A stretch of DNA of 64,000 nucleotides from Persebacter sp965221835 (GTDB lineage Bacteria; Pseudomonadota; Gammaproteobacteria; Tethybacterales; Persebacteraceae), in contig OZ244916.1 of NCBI GenBank assembly GCA_965221835.1, positions 434,001 through 498,000 of the forward strand, read 5' to 3'. Below, piece after piece: positions 50,694 to 58,819 of the stretch. Each line of letters starts with the position of its first letter. Positions within the stretch are counted from its first letter, which is position 1. The notes under the pieces were generated by a model, which ran no database searches, was not told the origin of the DNA, and saw only the letters and a list, made by a program, of their open reading frames with translations. Position numbers and translations under genes: made by a program.

Positions 50694-52028
50694 TCATTCG
50701 CCGCCCAACATTAAATCGGGAATGAAAATAGAACCGCAACGCACGAGTCCGCGGCGGAGAATGTCGTCTCCGAGTGCGGCAACAGACGGCAGCATCTGCA
50801 AAAGATTTCCGGCAATTGTCGCTTCGCGGACGGGATAGGCGATTTCGCCGTCTTCCGCCCAAAAACCCGCCGCACCGCGCGAATAATCGCCGGTCGCCGG
50901 ATTGACGCCTTGCCCCATCAAATCGGATACGACAAATCCCGCGCCTAACATTTTCATCAATTCTGCTTTGGGGCGAATGTCGCCGGAAACTTCCAGATTG
51001 TGCGCGCCGCCCGCATTGGCGGTGGTTTTTGTGTTCAAACGGCGCGCGCTGTATGCATCCAAAAATCGCCCTTTCCAAACGCCGTTTTCTATAATCATCC
51101 GGTCGGCGGTCGCCGCGCCTTCGTCATCAAACGCCGCGCTGCACATTTCGCCGCGCAAATGCGGGCGTTCGGCGATGGCGAGATGCGGTGCGCAAACGAT
51201 TTCGCCCATTTTGTCGTTCAGCCACGAAGTTTTGTGATACAACGCCGCACCGGATGCCGCGCTGATAATGTGGCGGATTAATGTGTGAGAGACGGGCGCC
51301 AAAAATAAAACATTGGCGCGACAACTGCGGATTTTTTTGCCGCCGAGTCGTTTGGCGGCGAATGCGCCCGCTTTTTCGCCGATTTCGGCGGCGGACGGCA
51401 ATGCGGAAAAATCGCGGCGACTTTCGCTCCATCCGTCCCGTTCCATTTCGCCGTTTTTTTCGGCAACCGCCGCGCACGACAAAGAATAAACGGTGGACGA
51501 ATCGCCCGCGCAAAAACCGTGACTGTTCGCATAACCGCCTTGATGGGCGGCGGCGGAAAAAGACGCTTCGCTTTTGTCGCCGGACACTGCGGCATGCGCG
51601 GTGCGCGCGCTTTCTTCGCATTCACGGGCGAGGGCGAATGCCTCTTCGGCGGCGATGTCGCGCGGATGAAACAGCGACAAATCGGGAAATTCGGTTGCCA
51701 TTGCGTCTTTGTCGGCGAGTCCGGCGTATTTGTCCGCCGCACTTCGGCGGGCGATTGCGAGGGCGCGTTCTACGGCGTTGTCAATGGCGGCGGAAGTCAA
51801 TTCGCCGACTGTCGCCGCGCCTTCGCCGCCGCGTACGAAAACCGTCACCGACAATCCCTGTTCGCGATTGAAGTTTGCGCCGTCCATTTTGCCGCCGCGC
51901 GATTCAACTTCCATTCCGGCGGTTTCGGCGGCGTCCGCTTCCGCCGCATCCGCCCCCCGCCGCACGGCAAGCCGCACCGCCTCTTCGGCAAGCGATTGCA
52001 ATGTTTCGCGCGGATGAAAAAACTCCAT
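50694..52028 (-). CDS. pmbA: Metalloprotease PmbA/TldE
   Basis: 444 residues of the TldD/TldE family. It has EVESRGGKMDGANFNREQGLSVTVFV in the N-terminal domain and a C-terminal domain containing SDLMGQGVNPATGDYSRGAAGFW and EATIAGNLLQML. With TldD it forms a heterodimeric protease that processes unfolded peptides and modified antibiotics such as microcin B17. It lacks the HExxxH of TldD, which identifies the TldE/PmbA partner. TldD is not in the window. The ATG is 6 nt from TATAAT and 27 nt from the divergent thyA. Confidence 0.9.
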   Translation of the reverse strand: MEFFHPRETLQSLAEEAVRLAVRRGADAAEADAAETAGMEVESRGGKMDGANFNREQGLSVTVFVRGGEGAATVGELTSAAIDNAVERALAIARRSAADKYAGLADKDAMATEFPDLSLFHPRDIAAEEAFALARECEESARTAHAAVSGDKSEASFSAAAHQGGYANSHGFCAGDSSTVYSLSCAAVAEKNGEMERDGWSESRRDFSALPSAAEIGEKAGAFAAKRLGGKKIRSCRANVLFLAPVSHTLIRHIISAASGAALYHKTSWLNDKMGEIVCAPHLAIAERPHLRGEMCSAAFDDEGAATADRMIIENGVWKGRFLDAYSARRLNTKTTANAGGAHNLEVSGDIRPKAELMKMLGAGFVVSDLMGQGVNPATGDYSRGAAGFWAEDGEIAYPVREATIAGNLLQMLPSVAALGDDILRRGLVRCGSIFIPDLMLGGE

Positions 52029-52034
52029 CGCGCT

Positions 52035-52049
52035 ATTATAATTTATAAT
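52035..52049. promoter_or_regulatory. Back-to-back -10 hexamers of pmbA and thyA
   Basis: In a 27-nt gap, TATAAT on the minus strand (52035-52040) lies exactly 6 nt from the pmbA ATG, and TATAAT on the plus strand (52044-52049) exactly 6 nt from the thyA ATG. Neither gene has room for an SD. It is the clearest example of divergent leaderless starts. Confidence 0.65.
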
Positions 52050-52055
52050 TCGGCA

Positions 52056-52823
52056 ATGCGCGAATATTTAAATCTTTTGGACGATGTGCTGCAACACGGC
52101 GCGCAAAAATCGGACCGCACCGGCACCGGTACTTTGAGCGTTTTCGGGCGACAGGTGCGATTTGATTTGTCGCGCGGATTTCCGCTTCTGACCACCAAAA
52201 AAGTACATTGGAAATCGGTCGTTTGCGAGTTGCTTTGGTTTTTGCGCGGCGATACGAATGTCCGCTATTTACGCGAACACGGCATAACAATTTGGGACGA
52301 ATGGGCGGACGAAAACGGCGATCTCGGTCCGATTTACGGCGCGCAATGGCATTATTTTGATCAAATTAAATCGGTCGTGGAAAATATCAAAAAAAATCCC
52401 GATTCGCGGCGGCATATTGTTTCGGCGTGGAATGTTTCGCAAATAAAAGAAATGCGTTTGCCGCCGTGTCATATTTTGTTTCAGTTTTATGTTTCGGACG
52501 GTGCGTTGTCGTGTCAACTTTATCAGCGAAGCGCGGATATTTTTTTGGGCGTGCCGTTTAATATTGCATCCTATTCGTTGCTTACTTTGATGGTCGCGCA
52601 AGTTTGCGGATTGCGTCCGGGCGAATTCGTACATACTTTCGGCGATTTGCATTTATATTTAAATCACATTAAACAGGCGGAAATGCAGTTGTCGCGTACG
52701 CCGTTGCCGCCGCCGCAAGTGCGTCTTACGCCGCGCGAAAATATTTTTGATTTTACTTTTGACGACATTACACTTTTGGAGTACGCGCCGCATCCGCCCA
52801 TTCCCGCGCCGGTTGCGGTGTAA
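52056..52823 (+). CDS. thyA: Thymidylate synthase
   Basis: A 255-residue ThyA. It methylates dUMP to dTMP with methylene-tetrahydrofolate. The active-site cysteine is Cys138 in LPPCHILFQFYV; dUMP-binding RRHIVSAWN, QRSADIFLGVPFNIASY and HTFGDLHLYLNH are intact. It ends a few residues earlier than the E. coli enzyme. The start at 52056 directly follows the TATAAT-N6 layout. folA follows 3 nt after its stop; together with gcv at 57 kb this links one-carbon supply to dTMP. Confidence 0.96.
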   Translation: MREYLNLLDDVLQHGAQKSDRTGTGTLSVFGRQVRFDLSRGFPLLTTKKVHWKSVVCELLWFLRGDTNVRYLREHGITIWDEWADENGDLGPIYGAQWHYFDQIKSVVENIKKNPDSRRHIVSAWNVSQIKEMRLPPCHILFQFYVSDGALSCQLYQRSADIFLGVPFNIASYSLLTLMVAQVCGLRPGEFVHTFGDLHLYLNHIKQAEMQLSRTPLPPPQVRLTPRENIFDFTFDDITLLEYAPHPPIPAPVAV

Positions 52824-52826
52824 AAA

Positions 52827-53345
52827 ATGGCGGCGAAAATTTCCATTATCGCGGCGGTTGCAAAAAATAATGTTATCGGAATTAACAACACTTTGCCGTG
52901 GAATATTCCGGAAGATTTGCGAAATTTTAAAAAGTTAACTTTCGGGAATCCGATTGTTATGGGGCGTAAAACTTTCGATTCTATCGGCAAGCCGTTGCCG
53001 GGGCGGCGCAACATTGTTATCAGCCGCAACTCTGCATTAAAAATTGAAAATTGCGAAATCGCGAATTCTTTGGACGCTGCAATTCGTATCGCAAAATCGC
53101 AAAACCCGGACGAAGTTTTTATTATCGGCGGCGCGCAAATTTACGAACAAGCAATGCAATTCGCCGACCGTTTATATTTAACCGAAATAAATCAAGATGT
53201 AAAAGGAGACGCGTTTTTTCCGAATTTTTCCGGCAAAAAATGGAAAGAGATTCGCCGAAGCCACAATACGACCGCGCCGCTTTTAGAAAAAAACCAAAAC
53301 GAAAATCCGCCCCGTTTTGATTTTGTGGTGTACGAAAAAAACTAA
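52827..53345 (+). CDS. folA: Dihydrofolate reductase
   Basis: A 172-residue DHFR: ISIIAAVAKNNVIG, NNTLPWNIPEDLRNFKKLT (substrate-side acid Asp), MGRKTFDSIGKPLPGR and the NADPH-binding FIIGGAQIYEQAM. It regenerates tetrahydrofolate after thymidylate synthesis. It begins only 3 nt after thyA and has no separate SD, so it probably relies on reinitiation. Its second half is more AT-rich than thyA. A weak terminator follows. Confidence 0.94.
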   Translation: MAAKISIIAAVAKNNVIGINNTLPWNIPEDLRNFKKLTFGNPIVMGRKTFDSIGKPLPGRRNIVISRNSALKIENCEIANSLDAAIRIAKSQNPDEVFIIGGAQIYEQAMQFADRLYLTEINQDVKGDAFFPNFSGKKWKEIRRSHNTTAPLLEKNQNENPPRFDFVVYEKN

Positions 53346-53360
53346 CCGCGCAATCCATTC

Positions 53361-53388
53361 GCCCGATAAATGTCGGCGCGTTTTTTTC
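53361..53388 (+). terminator. Rho-independent terminator after folA
   Basis: CGC(C)CGA-TAAATG-TCGGCG stem with one bulged C, followed by CGTTTTTTT. It lies in the 49-nt gap before the convergent GMC oxidoreductase gene. Confidence 0.55.
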
Positions 53389-53394
53389 GCCGAA

Positions 53395-54996
53395 TTAAGC
53401 GTTGTCTTGCGTGATCATTTTTGCGGCTTTTTCGGCAATCATCATTGTCGGGGCGTTGGTGTTGCCGGAAACGATGTCGGGCATGACGGACGCATCGGCG
53501 ACACGCAAACCGGCGATTCCGCGTACGCGCAAACGCGCATCAACAACCGCGAATTCGTCTTCGTTCGCGCCCATTTTGCATGTGCCGCAAGGATGAAAAA
53601 TTGTCGTGGAAAAAATGCCCGCCGCACGAATTAATTCTTCTTCCGTTTGCGCATCCGCACCGGGGGCGAATTCGGCGGCGACATATTTCGCCAGCGGGGC
53701 GGCAGCGACAATTTCGCGTGCATGTCGAATCGCCCGTGCCGCAACACGGCGGTCAAATTCTTCCGAAAGATGGCGCGCATCTATGCGCGGCGGTGCCAGC
53801 GGGTCGGCGGAAACGGCGCGCACAAAACCGCGACTGCGGGGGCGCAAATGGCAAACGGATGCGGTAAAACCCGGTTCGCGGTGCAGCGGTTCGCCGAAGT
53901 TATCCAAACTCAACGGCTGCACATGATATTGCAAATCCGGTGTTGCCTCGCCTTCTTCGCTGCGCGCAAAACAGCCGAATTGACTCGGTGCGGCGGAAAG
54001 CGGACCGCGCCGGAAAAGCGCGTATTGCGCCGCCATCAGCGTTTTTCGCAAACGACTGTGCGACATTTCGTTTAATGTCGGCGCACCGCGAACACGAAAA
54101 GACGGGCGGATTTGCAAATGATCTTGCAAATTTTCGCCGACTCCCGGCAAAGGATGCGACACCGCGATTCCGATTTCGCCCAGCATGCGCGGGTCGCCGA
54201 TGCCGGAGTTTTGCAAAAGATGCGGCGAACCGATTGCGCCGGCGGCGAGAATGACTTCGCCTTCGGCACGGGCGGTTTCCACGCCGCGCGCGGTTTGATA
54301 TTCCACGCCGATGGCGCGCCCGCCTTCCAACAAAATCCGCCGTGTTTGCGCGCCGGTTTGCACGGAAAGATTCGGATGCGGCAATATCGGATGCAAAAAT
54401 GCGTCCGCCGCGGTTTGACGAAATCCGTTTTTTTGATTCACTTGAAAATACCCCGCACCGAAGTTGTCGCCGCGGTTAAAATCGTCTGTCGGCGGAATCC
54501 CGCACACTTCGGCGGCTTCGGCGAAAGCGTCCAAAATGCGCCATTTTTCGCGCGGCGGACTCACCCACATTTCGCCGTTTTGTCCGTGCATTTCGCCGTC
54601 CGATGCGAGGTTGCGTTCATGCCGGATAAAATACGGCAATATTTCGCGCCACGACCAGCCGGGGCATCCGTTTTGCGCCCATAAATCATAATCGCGCGCT
54701 TGTCCGCGGATGTAAATCATGCCGTTAATTGCCGAAGAACCGCCCAGCACTCTTCCGCGCGGATAGGGCAATTTCCGTCCGCCGAGATGCGGATTTTCGC
54801 GCAAGACAAAACACCAATCGGTGCGCGGGTCGCCCATCGTAAAAAGATAACCGGCGGGAATTTTCAGCCACAAGTTGCCGCCGCCATCGCCGCCCGCTTC
54901 CAAAAGCAACACGCGCGAATCGCGGCAAAGACGATTCGCGAGTAGACATCCCGCGCTGCCGCCGCCGACAATTATGTAGCGATAGTTTTTTTGCAT
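53395..54996 (-). CDS. GMC-family FAD oxidoreductase, choline-dehydrogenase-like
   Basis: 533 residues. FAD motif IIVGGGSAGCLLANRL, GMC signature 1 GRVLGGSSAINGMIYIRG, signature 2 GAIGSPHLLQNSGIG, and the active-site end IFHPCGTCKMG with SGNTNAPTMMIAEKAA. The family oxidises primary alcohols such as choline or medium-chain alcohols; the substrate cannot be assigned, since no betB or betI gene lies nearby. ATG 54996 has TATAAT 9 nt upstream and no SD. The unknown gene at 55027-55446 lies 30 nt upstream on the same strand. Confidence 0.88.
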   Translation of the reverse strand: MQKNYRYIIVGGGSAGCLLANRLCRDSRVLLLEAGGDGGGNLWLKIPAGYLFTMGDPRTDWCFVLRENPHLGGRKLPYPRGRVLGGSSAINGMIYIRGQARDYDLWAQNGCPGWSWREILPYFIRHERNLASDGEMHGQNGEMWVSPPREKWRILDAFAEAAEVCGIPPTDDFNRGDNFGAGYFQVNQKNGFRQTAADAFLHPILPHPNLSVQTGAQTRRILLEGGRAIGVEYQTARGVETARAEGEVILAAGAIGSPHLLQNSGIGDPRMLGEIGIAVSHPLPGVGENLQDHLQIRPSFRVRGAPTLNEMSHSRLRKTLMAAQYALFRRGPLSAAPSQFGCFARSEEGEATPDLQYHVQPLSLDNFGEPLHREPGFTASVCHLRPRSRGFVRAVSADPLAPPRIDARHLSEEFDRRVAARAIRHAREIVAAAPLAKYVAAEFAPGADAQTEEELIRAAGIFSTTIFHPCGTCKMGANEDEFAVVDARLRVRGIAGLRVADASVMPDIVSGNTNAPTMMIAEKAAKMITQDNA

Positions 54997-55005
54997 CCGG
55001 CGGAT

Positions 55006-55011
55006 ATTATA
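55006..55011 (-). promoter_or_regulatory. -10 hexamer of the GMC oxidoreductase gene, very short leader
   Basis: TATAAT on the minus strand with 9 nt to the ATG at 54996, leaving a leader of about 2-3 nt without an SD. Confidence 0.5.
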
Positions 55012-55026
55012 ACCGCCGCACGGGGA

Positions 55027-55446
55027 TTATAAAATATCGTCCAGCGCGCGCCGTGCCGCGGCGACCGCCTTGTGCGCCGCGATTTTCGCGTCTTCGGATT
55101 CCGTGACTGCGGCGGAAATGATGTCCATGGCGCGACCGGCGTCATCGGCGGTTTGCAAAGGCGGAATTGCCAAAATCGGGCGATTCCATATTTCTTCCGC
55201 CCGCGCCAGCAATGCGTCATTAAACGGAAATTTAAGCGGCATTTCCGCGGCAACAATCGCGCCGTCCAAAGTTTGCAAAATGTCGGCGGCGGCGGCAATA
55301 TCCGGTTTCGCCAAAGCCGAAACGACAATCACGCGAGTCGCGTCTTCGGGCGAGGCGGCAACCGCAATTTTGCGCCGCCCGCATTCTTCGACAAGACGCG
55401 CCGCCCGGTCAGGCGAAGCAGCAAAATAAAAACAATGTGTTGTCAT
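55027..55446 (-). CDS. Hypothetical protein, 139 aa, downstream of a promoter-like repeat array
   Basis: Not recognised. The protein starts MTTHCFYFAASPDRAARLVEECG and looks like a small alpha/beta protein rich in Ala and Asp, with no signal peptide or membrane helix. An open frame continues upstream through the repeat array, but ATG 55446 is favoured because TATAAC ends exactly 6 nt before it, and the array translation is only low-complexity Phe/Tyr/Asn. It is 30 nt upstream of the GMC oxidoreductase on the same strand. The array of about 14 promoter-like units reads toward it. Confidence 0.6.
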   Translation of the reverse strand: MTTHCFYFAASPDRAARLVEECGRRKIAVAASPEDATRVIVVSALAKPDIAAAADILQTLDGAIVAAEMPLKFPFNDALLARAEEIWNRPILAIPPLQTADDAGRAMDIISAAVTESEDAKIAAHKAVAAARRALDDIL

Positions 55447-55659
55447 AAAAAAGTTATACGAAAAATATGCAAAAAAATTATACGCAAAAAAAGTTATGCA
55501 AAAAAAAATTGTATGCAAAAAAAAGTTATACGGAAAAAAATTATATGCAAAAAAAGTTATACGGAAAAAAATTGTATGCAAAAAAAGTTATACGGAAAAA
55601 AATTGTATGCAAAAAAAGTTATACGGAAAAAAGTTATACACAAAAAAAGTTATACGCAC
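55447..55659. repeat. Array of about 14 short units, each a -10-like hexamer plus an A/T run
   Basis: On the plus strand the units are A6-8 followed by GTTATACGG, ATTGTATGC or ATTATACGC, 10-17 nt each. On the minus strand each full unit reads TATAAC, TACAAT or TATAAT, then TTTTTT, then TGC, CCG or GTG. The unit next to the gene at 55446 is TATAAC-TTTTTT-ATG. The whole array therefore looks like copies of that start region. No gene is expected inside it, although long frames are open. Confidence 0.88.
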
Positions 55660-55702
55660 GGGTAAAGCGAAAAACGCCGTTATGCCTTATAATTATAACG
55701 CG

Positions 55703-56863
55703 ATGAATACGATTGTCATCCGGCGCGGTTTCAAACGCGGTTTTGGCGACATTGTCGCGAATATGAAACCCGGCAAACCGCTTCTGGTCGCGGCGTTTGC
55801 CGCTTTGGCGGCGTATCCTCCGGCGCGCGAAGTTATGTTTACGGCGTTGTTTGAGGCGTATTTTCAGGTGAGTGTTTTTGTTGCCGCGACTTTGTTCGGG
55901 ATGCTGATTTTTGAACGCGTCCGGCAACGCGATTTGCATTTAATGTTGGTGCGGCATCGCGAATGGCAGGTATTGTTTGCCGCGGTGTGCGGGGCGATTC
56001 CGGGATGCGGCGGGGCGATTTTTGTCGTCACACAATATACCCGCGGGGCGATGAGTTTCGGCGGCGTTGTCGCGACTCTTACTGCGACAATGGGCGATGC
56101 GGCGTTTTTGTTGCTTGCCAAATCGCCGGCGGATGCGGCGACGGTGTTTGCGTTGTGTTTTGTTTCCGGCGTATTGTGCGGCTATGCGGTGGACATTATT
56201 CACGGGCGCGATTTTTTGCGCGTAGCGGACGGCGAAGGGGCGGACGATGCGGAAGTGCGCGAAAACTTTTTGTTGTCGCCATTTTATCGGGTTTGGATGG
56301 CGTTGTTCGCGCCCGGTGCGGTTATCGGAATCGGTTATGCGATGCAGGCGGATATGCCGCAAATACTCGCGGCGGGCGATTTCCGCTGGGTGGAAGGATT
56401 GGGCGTTTTTGCGGCATCGCTGGCGATTGCAATGTGGGCGTTCAATCCGCTGTCGGACATCCGTCAATGCATTTCCCGTCATCGCACGGTGACTCGGCGG
56501 GTGGTGGATACGACAAATTTCATTACCGTCTGGGTTTTGTGCGGTTTTGTCGCGTACGGACTTTTGGAAGGATTGTTTGCGTTTGATTTGGGGGCGGTGT
56601 TTGATGCGTGGATTTGGCTGGTGCCGCTGGCGGCGGTGCTAATCGGATTTATTCCGGGATGCGGTCCGCAGGTGGTTGTGACGACATTATTTTTGAATGG
56701 CGCAATTCCATTGTCGGCGCAGTTGGCGAACGCTATTTCTAACGACGGGGACGCGCTTTTTCCGGCGGTTGCCATCGCGCCGAAGGCATCTTTGTTGGCG
56801 ACATTGTATACCGCCGCCCCCGCCATTGTCGTGGGATACGGCTGGATGATATTTTTGGAATAA
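55703..56863 (+). CDS. Putative ten-helix metal transporter (ArsP_2/manganese-transporter-like)
   Basis: 386 residues, very hydrophobic, with an internal duplication: half 1 has IPGCGGAIFVVTQYTRGAMSFGG then TMGDAAFLLLA; half 2 has IPGCGPQVVVTTLF then SNDGDALFPAVA. The paired PGCG and GDA motifs resemble putative manganese or arsenic-organic permeases, but the transported ion is not known. ATG 55703 follows TATAAT by 9 nt with no SD. It is divergent from the hypothetical gene at 55446 across the repeat array. Longer in-frame starts in the array are rejected. Confidence 0.78.
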   Translation: MNTIVIRRGFKRGFGDIVANMKPGKPLLVAAFAALAAYPPAREVMFTALFEAYFQVSVFVAATLFGMLIFERVRQRDLHLMLVRHREWQVLFAAVCGAIPGCGGAIFVVTQYTRGAMSFGGVVATLTATMGDAAFLLLAKSPADAATVFALCFVSGVLCGYAVDIIHGRDFLRVADGEGADDAEVRENFLLSPFYRVWMALFAPGAVIGIGYAMQADMPQILAAGDFRWVEGLGVFAASLAIAMWAFNPLSDIRQCISRHRTVTRRVVDTTNFITVWVLCGFVAYGLLEGLFAFDLGAVFDAWIWLVPLAAVLIGFIPGCGPQVVVTTLFLNGAIPLSAQLANAISNDGDALFPAVAIAPKASLLATLYTAAPAIVVGYGWMIFLE

Positions 56864-56880
56864 CCGCCGCCCGCGCGGAG

Positions 56881-56981
56881 ATTTCCGCCCGTTCCCGCCC
56901 ATTTCCGCCCATTTCCGCCCATTTCCGTCCGGGTTCCATCCGTTCCCGCCCATTTCCGTCTGGGTTCCATCCGTTCCCGCC
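56881..56981. repeat. 10-bp and 31-bp tandem repeats before the gcv leader
   Basis: ATTTCCGCCC-type 10-mers repeat from 56881 to 56930. A 31-bp unit beginning CATTTCCGTCCGGGTTCCAT at 56920 repeats at 56951. The rest of the gap to the riboswitch (56982-57085) is AT-rich, with TAATAT at about 57075 as a possible -10. No gene is seen. Confidence 0.85.
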
Positions 56982-57085
56982 CGTTTTTGTTGCACAATAG
57001 TTTATTTTCCGCATCGGCGAAAAAAAATTGCGGGCGGCGAAAAAAAAATTATAAGATTTCGGCGAAAATCGTGTAATATTAACAA

Positions 57086-57274
57086 ATGGTCTGACTGCAT
57101 TGGCGGGAAAGAAAAAGATACCCGTCTTTTCGCCGAAGGAGATAACCGCCCGGAAACTCTCAGGCACGAAAACCGCCGATTGTATGACCTGTCTGGAGAG
57201 TAAGCGCGGGATGCGCTTCACCGAAGGGGCAAGCCCGTTGCGGGCGTAATCTCTCAGGTTGCAGGGACAGACGG
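57086..57274 (+). ncRNA. Tandem glycine riboswitch
   Basis: Two aptamer-like halves in series. The first has GGCGGGAAAG, CCGAAGGAGATAACCGCC and ACTCTCAGGCA. The second has CTGGAGAG, ACCGAAGGGGCAAGCC and ATCTCTCAGGTTGCAGGGACAG, closing a CTGTC/GACAG base stem. This is the known glycine-sensing leader of gcv operons, activating the cleavage system when glycine is plentiful. Downstream, CCGCCGGCA (57283-57291) can pair with TGCCGGGCGG (57295-57304) just before the SD AGGAG (57313-57317). There is no T-tract, so control of translation rather than termination is inferred. Confidence 0.92.
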
Positions 57275-57325
57275 GACGGCATCCGCCGGCAATGTGCCGG
57301 GCGGAGCGACAGAGGAGCCGTATTT

Positions 57326-58450
57326 ATGTCCGACAATCTCATCTCTACGCCGCTGGACGAATTGCATTCCGAATGGGGCGGCAAAATGACCGGATTCGCC
57401 GGTTATCGCTTGCCGCTTTCCTATACCGGCGGCGGTTTTATCGCCGAACATCTTCACACGCGCCTTGCCGCTTCGCTTTTTGATGTATCGCACATGGGAC
57501 AGGCGAGATTGACCGGCGAAAACGCCGCCGAAACACTTTCGCGATTAACGCCCGCAGCTATCGGCGAAATTCCCGAAGGCGGCGCGAAATATGCGCTTTT
57601 GACCGACAAAAACGGCGGTGTGCTGGACGATTTTATTGTCGCGAACGACGGCGAACGCGGACTTTTTATTGTCGTCAACGCTTCCCGCAAAATGCACGAT
57701 TTGACGCACATTCGCGCCCATTTAACGCCCGGCGCCGGCGTTGAGTTGGAAGAATTGACGGGATGGGGACTTGTCGCTTTGCAAGGACCGCTTGCAGAAT
57801 CGGCGGCGGCGGCGGTCGTGCCGGAAGTTGCAAAACTTTCGTTTATGCAGGCGATGTGGTTTGATTTCGGCGGGGCGGAATGTCGTGCCGCCCGTTGCGG
57901 TTATACCGGCGAAGACGGTTTTGAGTTTTCGCTGCCCGCCGCCGTTGCCGCCGATTTTGTCCGCCGACTTGCGGCGCATTCCGATGTGCGTCCCGCCGGA
58001 CTCGGCGCACGAGATTCGCTGCGTCTGGAAGCCGGATTGTGTTTGTACGGCAACGAACTCAACGATTCTATAACGCCTGTTCAGGCGGGATTGACATGGG
58101 CGATTCCGAAACACCGGCGGGCGGGCGGCGATTATCCCGGTGCGGAAGTTATCGCGCGGGAAATCCGCGAAAAACCGCGTACGCGCCTTGTCGGTTTGGT
58201 CGCCGAAGGCAAAAAAGTCGCGCGGGCAGGCGCGGAATTGTGCGACAAAAACGAAAATGTTATCGGCAATATTTCCAGCGGCGTTTTTTCGCCGTCTTTG
58301 CAAAAACCGGTCGCCCTCGGATTCGTCACCGCCGAATTCGCCGCGCCCGATTCCGAAGTTTTCGCGCGGGTGCGCGGAGAAAACATCGCGTACCGGACGG
58401 CAAAACCGCCGTTCGTGCCGCATCAATACAAAAAAGGAGCAAACCAATGA
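57326..58450 (+). CDS. gcvT: Glycine cleavage system aminomethyltransferase (T protein)
   Basis: 374 residues. It has the T-protein start (TPLDELHSEWGGKMTGFAGYRLPLSY), SLFDVSHMGQ, GYTGEDGFE, GLGARDSLRLEAGLCLYGNEL (folate/Asp region) and DSITPVQAGLTW. It moves the methylene carbon from the H-protein arm to tetrahydrofolate. SD AGAGGAG lies before ATG 57326. Expression is governed by the upstream glycine riboswitch. Its stop overlaps the gcvH ATG (ATGA). Confidence 0.95.
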   Translation: MSDNLISTPLDELHSEWGGKMTGFAGYRLPLSYTGGGFIAEHLHTRLAASLFDVSHMGQARLTGENAAETLSRLTPAAIGEIPEGGAKYALLTDKNGGVLDDFIVANDGERGLFIVVNASRKMHDLTHIRAHLTPGAGVELEELTGWGLVALQGPLAESAAAAVVPEVAKLSFMQAMWFDFGGAECRAARCGYTGEDGFEFSLPAAVAADFVRRLAAHSDVRPAGLGARDSLRLEAGLCLYGNELNDSITPVQAGLTWAIPKHRRAGGDYPGAEVIAREIREKPRTRLVGLVAEGKKVARAGAELCDKNENVIGNISSGVFSPSLQKPVALGFVTAEFAAPDSEVFARVRGENIAYRTAKPPFVPHQYKKGANQ

Positions 58451-58818
58451 AATACACGAAAAAACACGAATGGATCGCGCCGTCCGGCGAAGGACGTTAT
58501 CGCGTCGGCATTACCGATTTCGCCCAGGAACAACTCGGCGATGTCGTTTCAGTAGAACTCCCCGAAACCGGACAATCGCTGTCCGCCGGCGGCGAAAGTG
58601 CGGTTATCGAATCGGTCAAGGTTGCGGAAGATATTTTCTCACCCGTCGCCGGCGAAGTCGTTGCCATAAACGATTCGCTGACGGATAATCCCGAACTCGT
58701 CAACGAATCGCCCGAAGAAAACGGCTGGTTGTGGGAAATGACGGTCGCCGACGAAAGCGCATTCGCCGATTTGATGGACGAAGACGCCTATCGCGAATTT
58801 GCCGCAGGAGAACATTAA
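58447..58818 (+). CDS. gcvH: Glycine cleavage system H protein
   Basis: A 123-residue lipoyl carrier. The lipoate-accepting lysine is Lys58 in AVIESVKVAEDIFSP. The N-terminus MKYTKKHEWI and the tail LMDEDAYREFAAGEH are typical. It shuttles the aminomethyl group between the P, T and L proteins. It overlaps gcvT by 4 nt, and gcvP starts 2 nt after its stop. An upstream in-frame extension inside gcvT is not used. Confidence 0.96.
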   Translation: MKYTKKHEWIAPSGEGRYRVGITDFAQEQLGDVVSVELPETGQSLSAGGESAVIESVKVAEDIFSPVAGEVVAINDSLTDNPELVNESPEENGWLWEMTVADESAFADLMDEDAYREFAAGEH

Positions 58819-58819
58819 T

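Noticed and set aside
55467..55700. Lys/Tyr-rich frames and an N-terminal extension of the 55703 transporter through the A/T array
   Set aside because: They are low-complexity translations of the repeat; TATAAT at 55688-55693 would start transcription after them.
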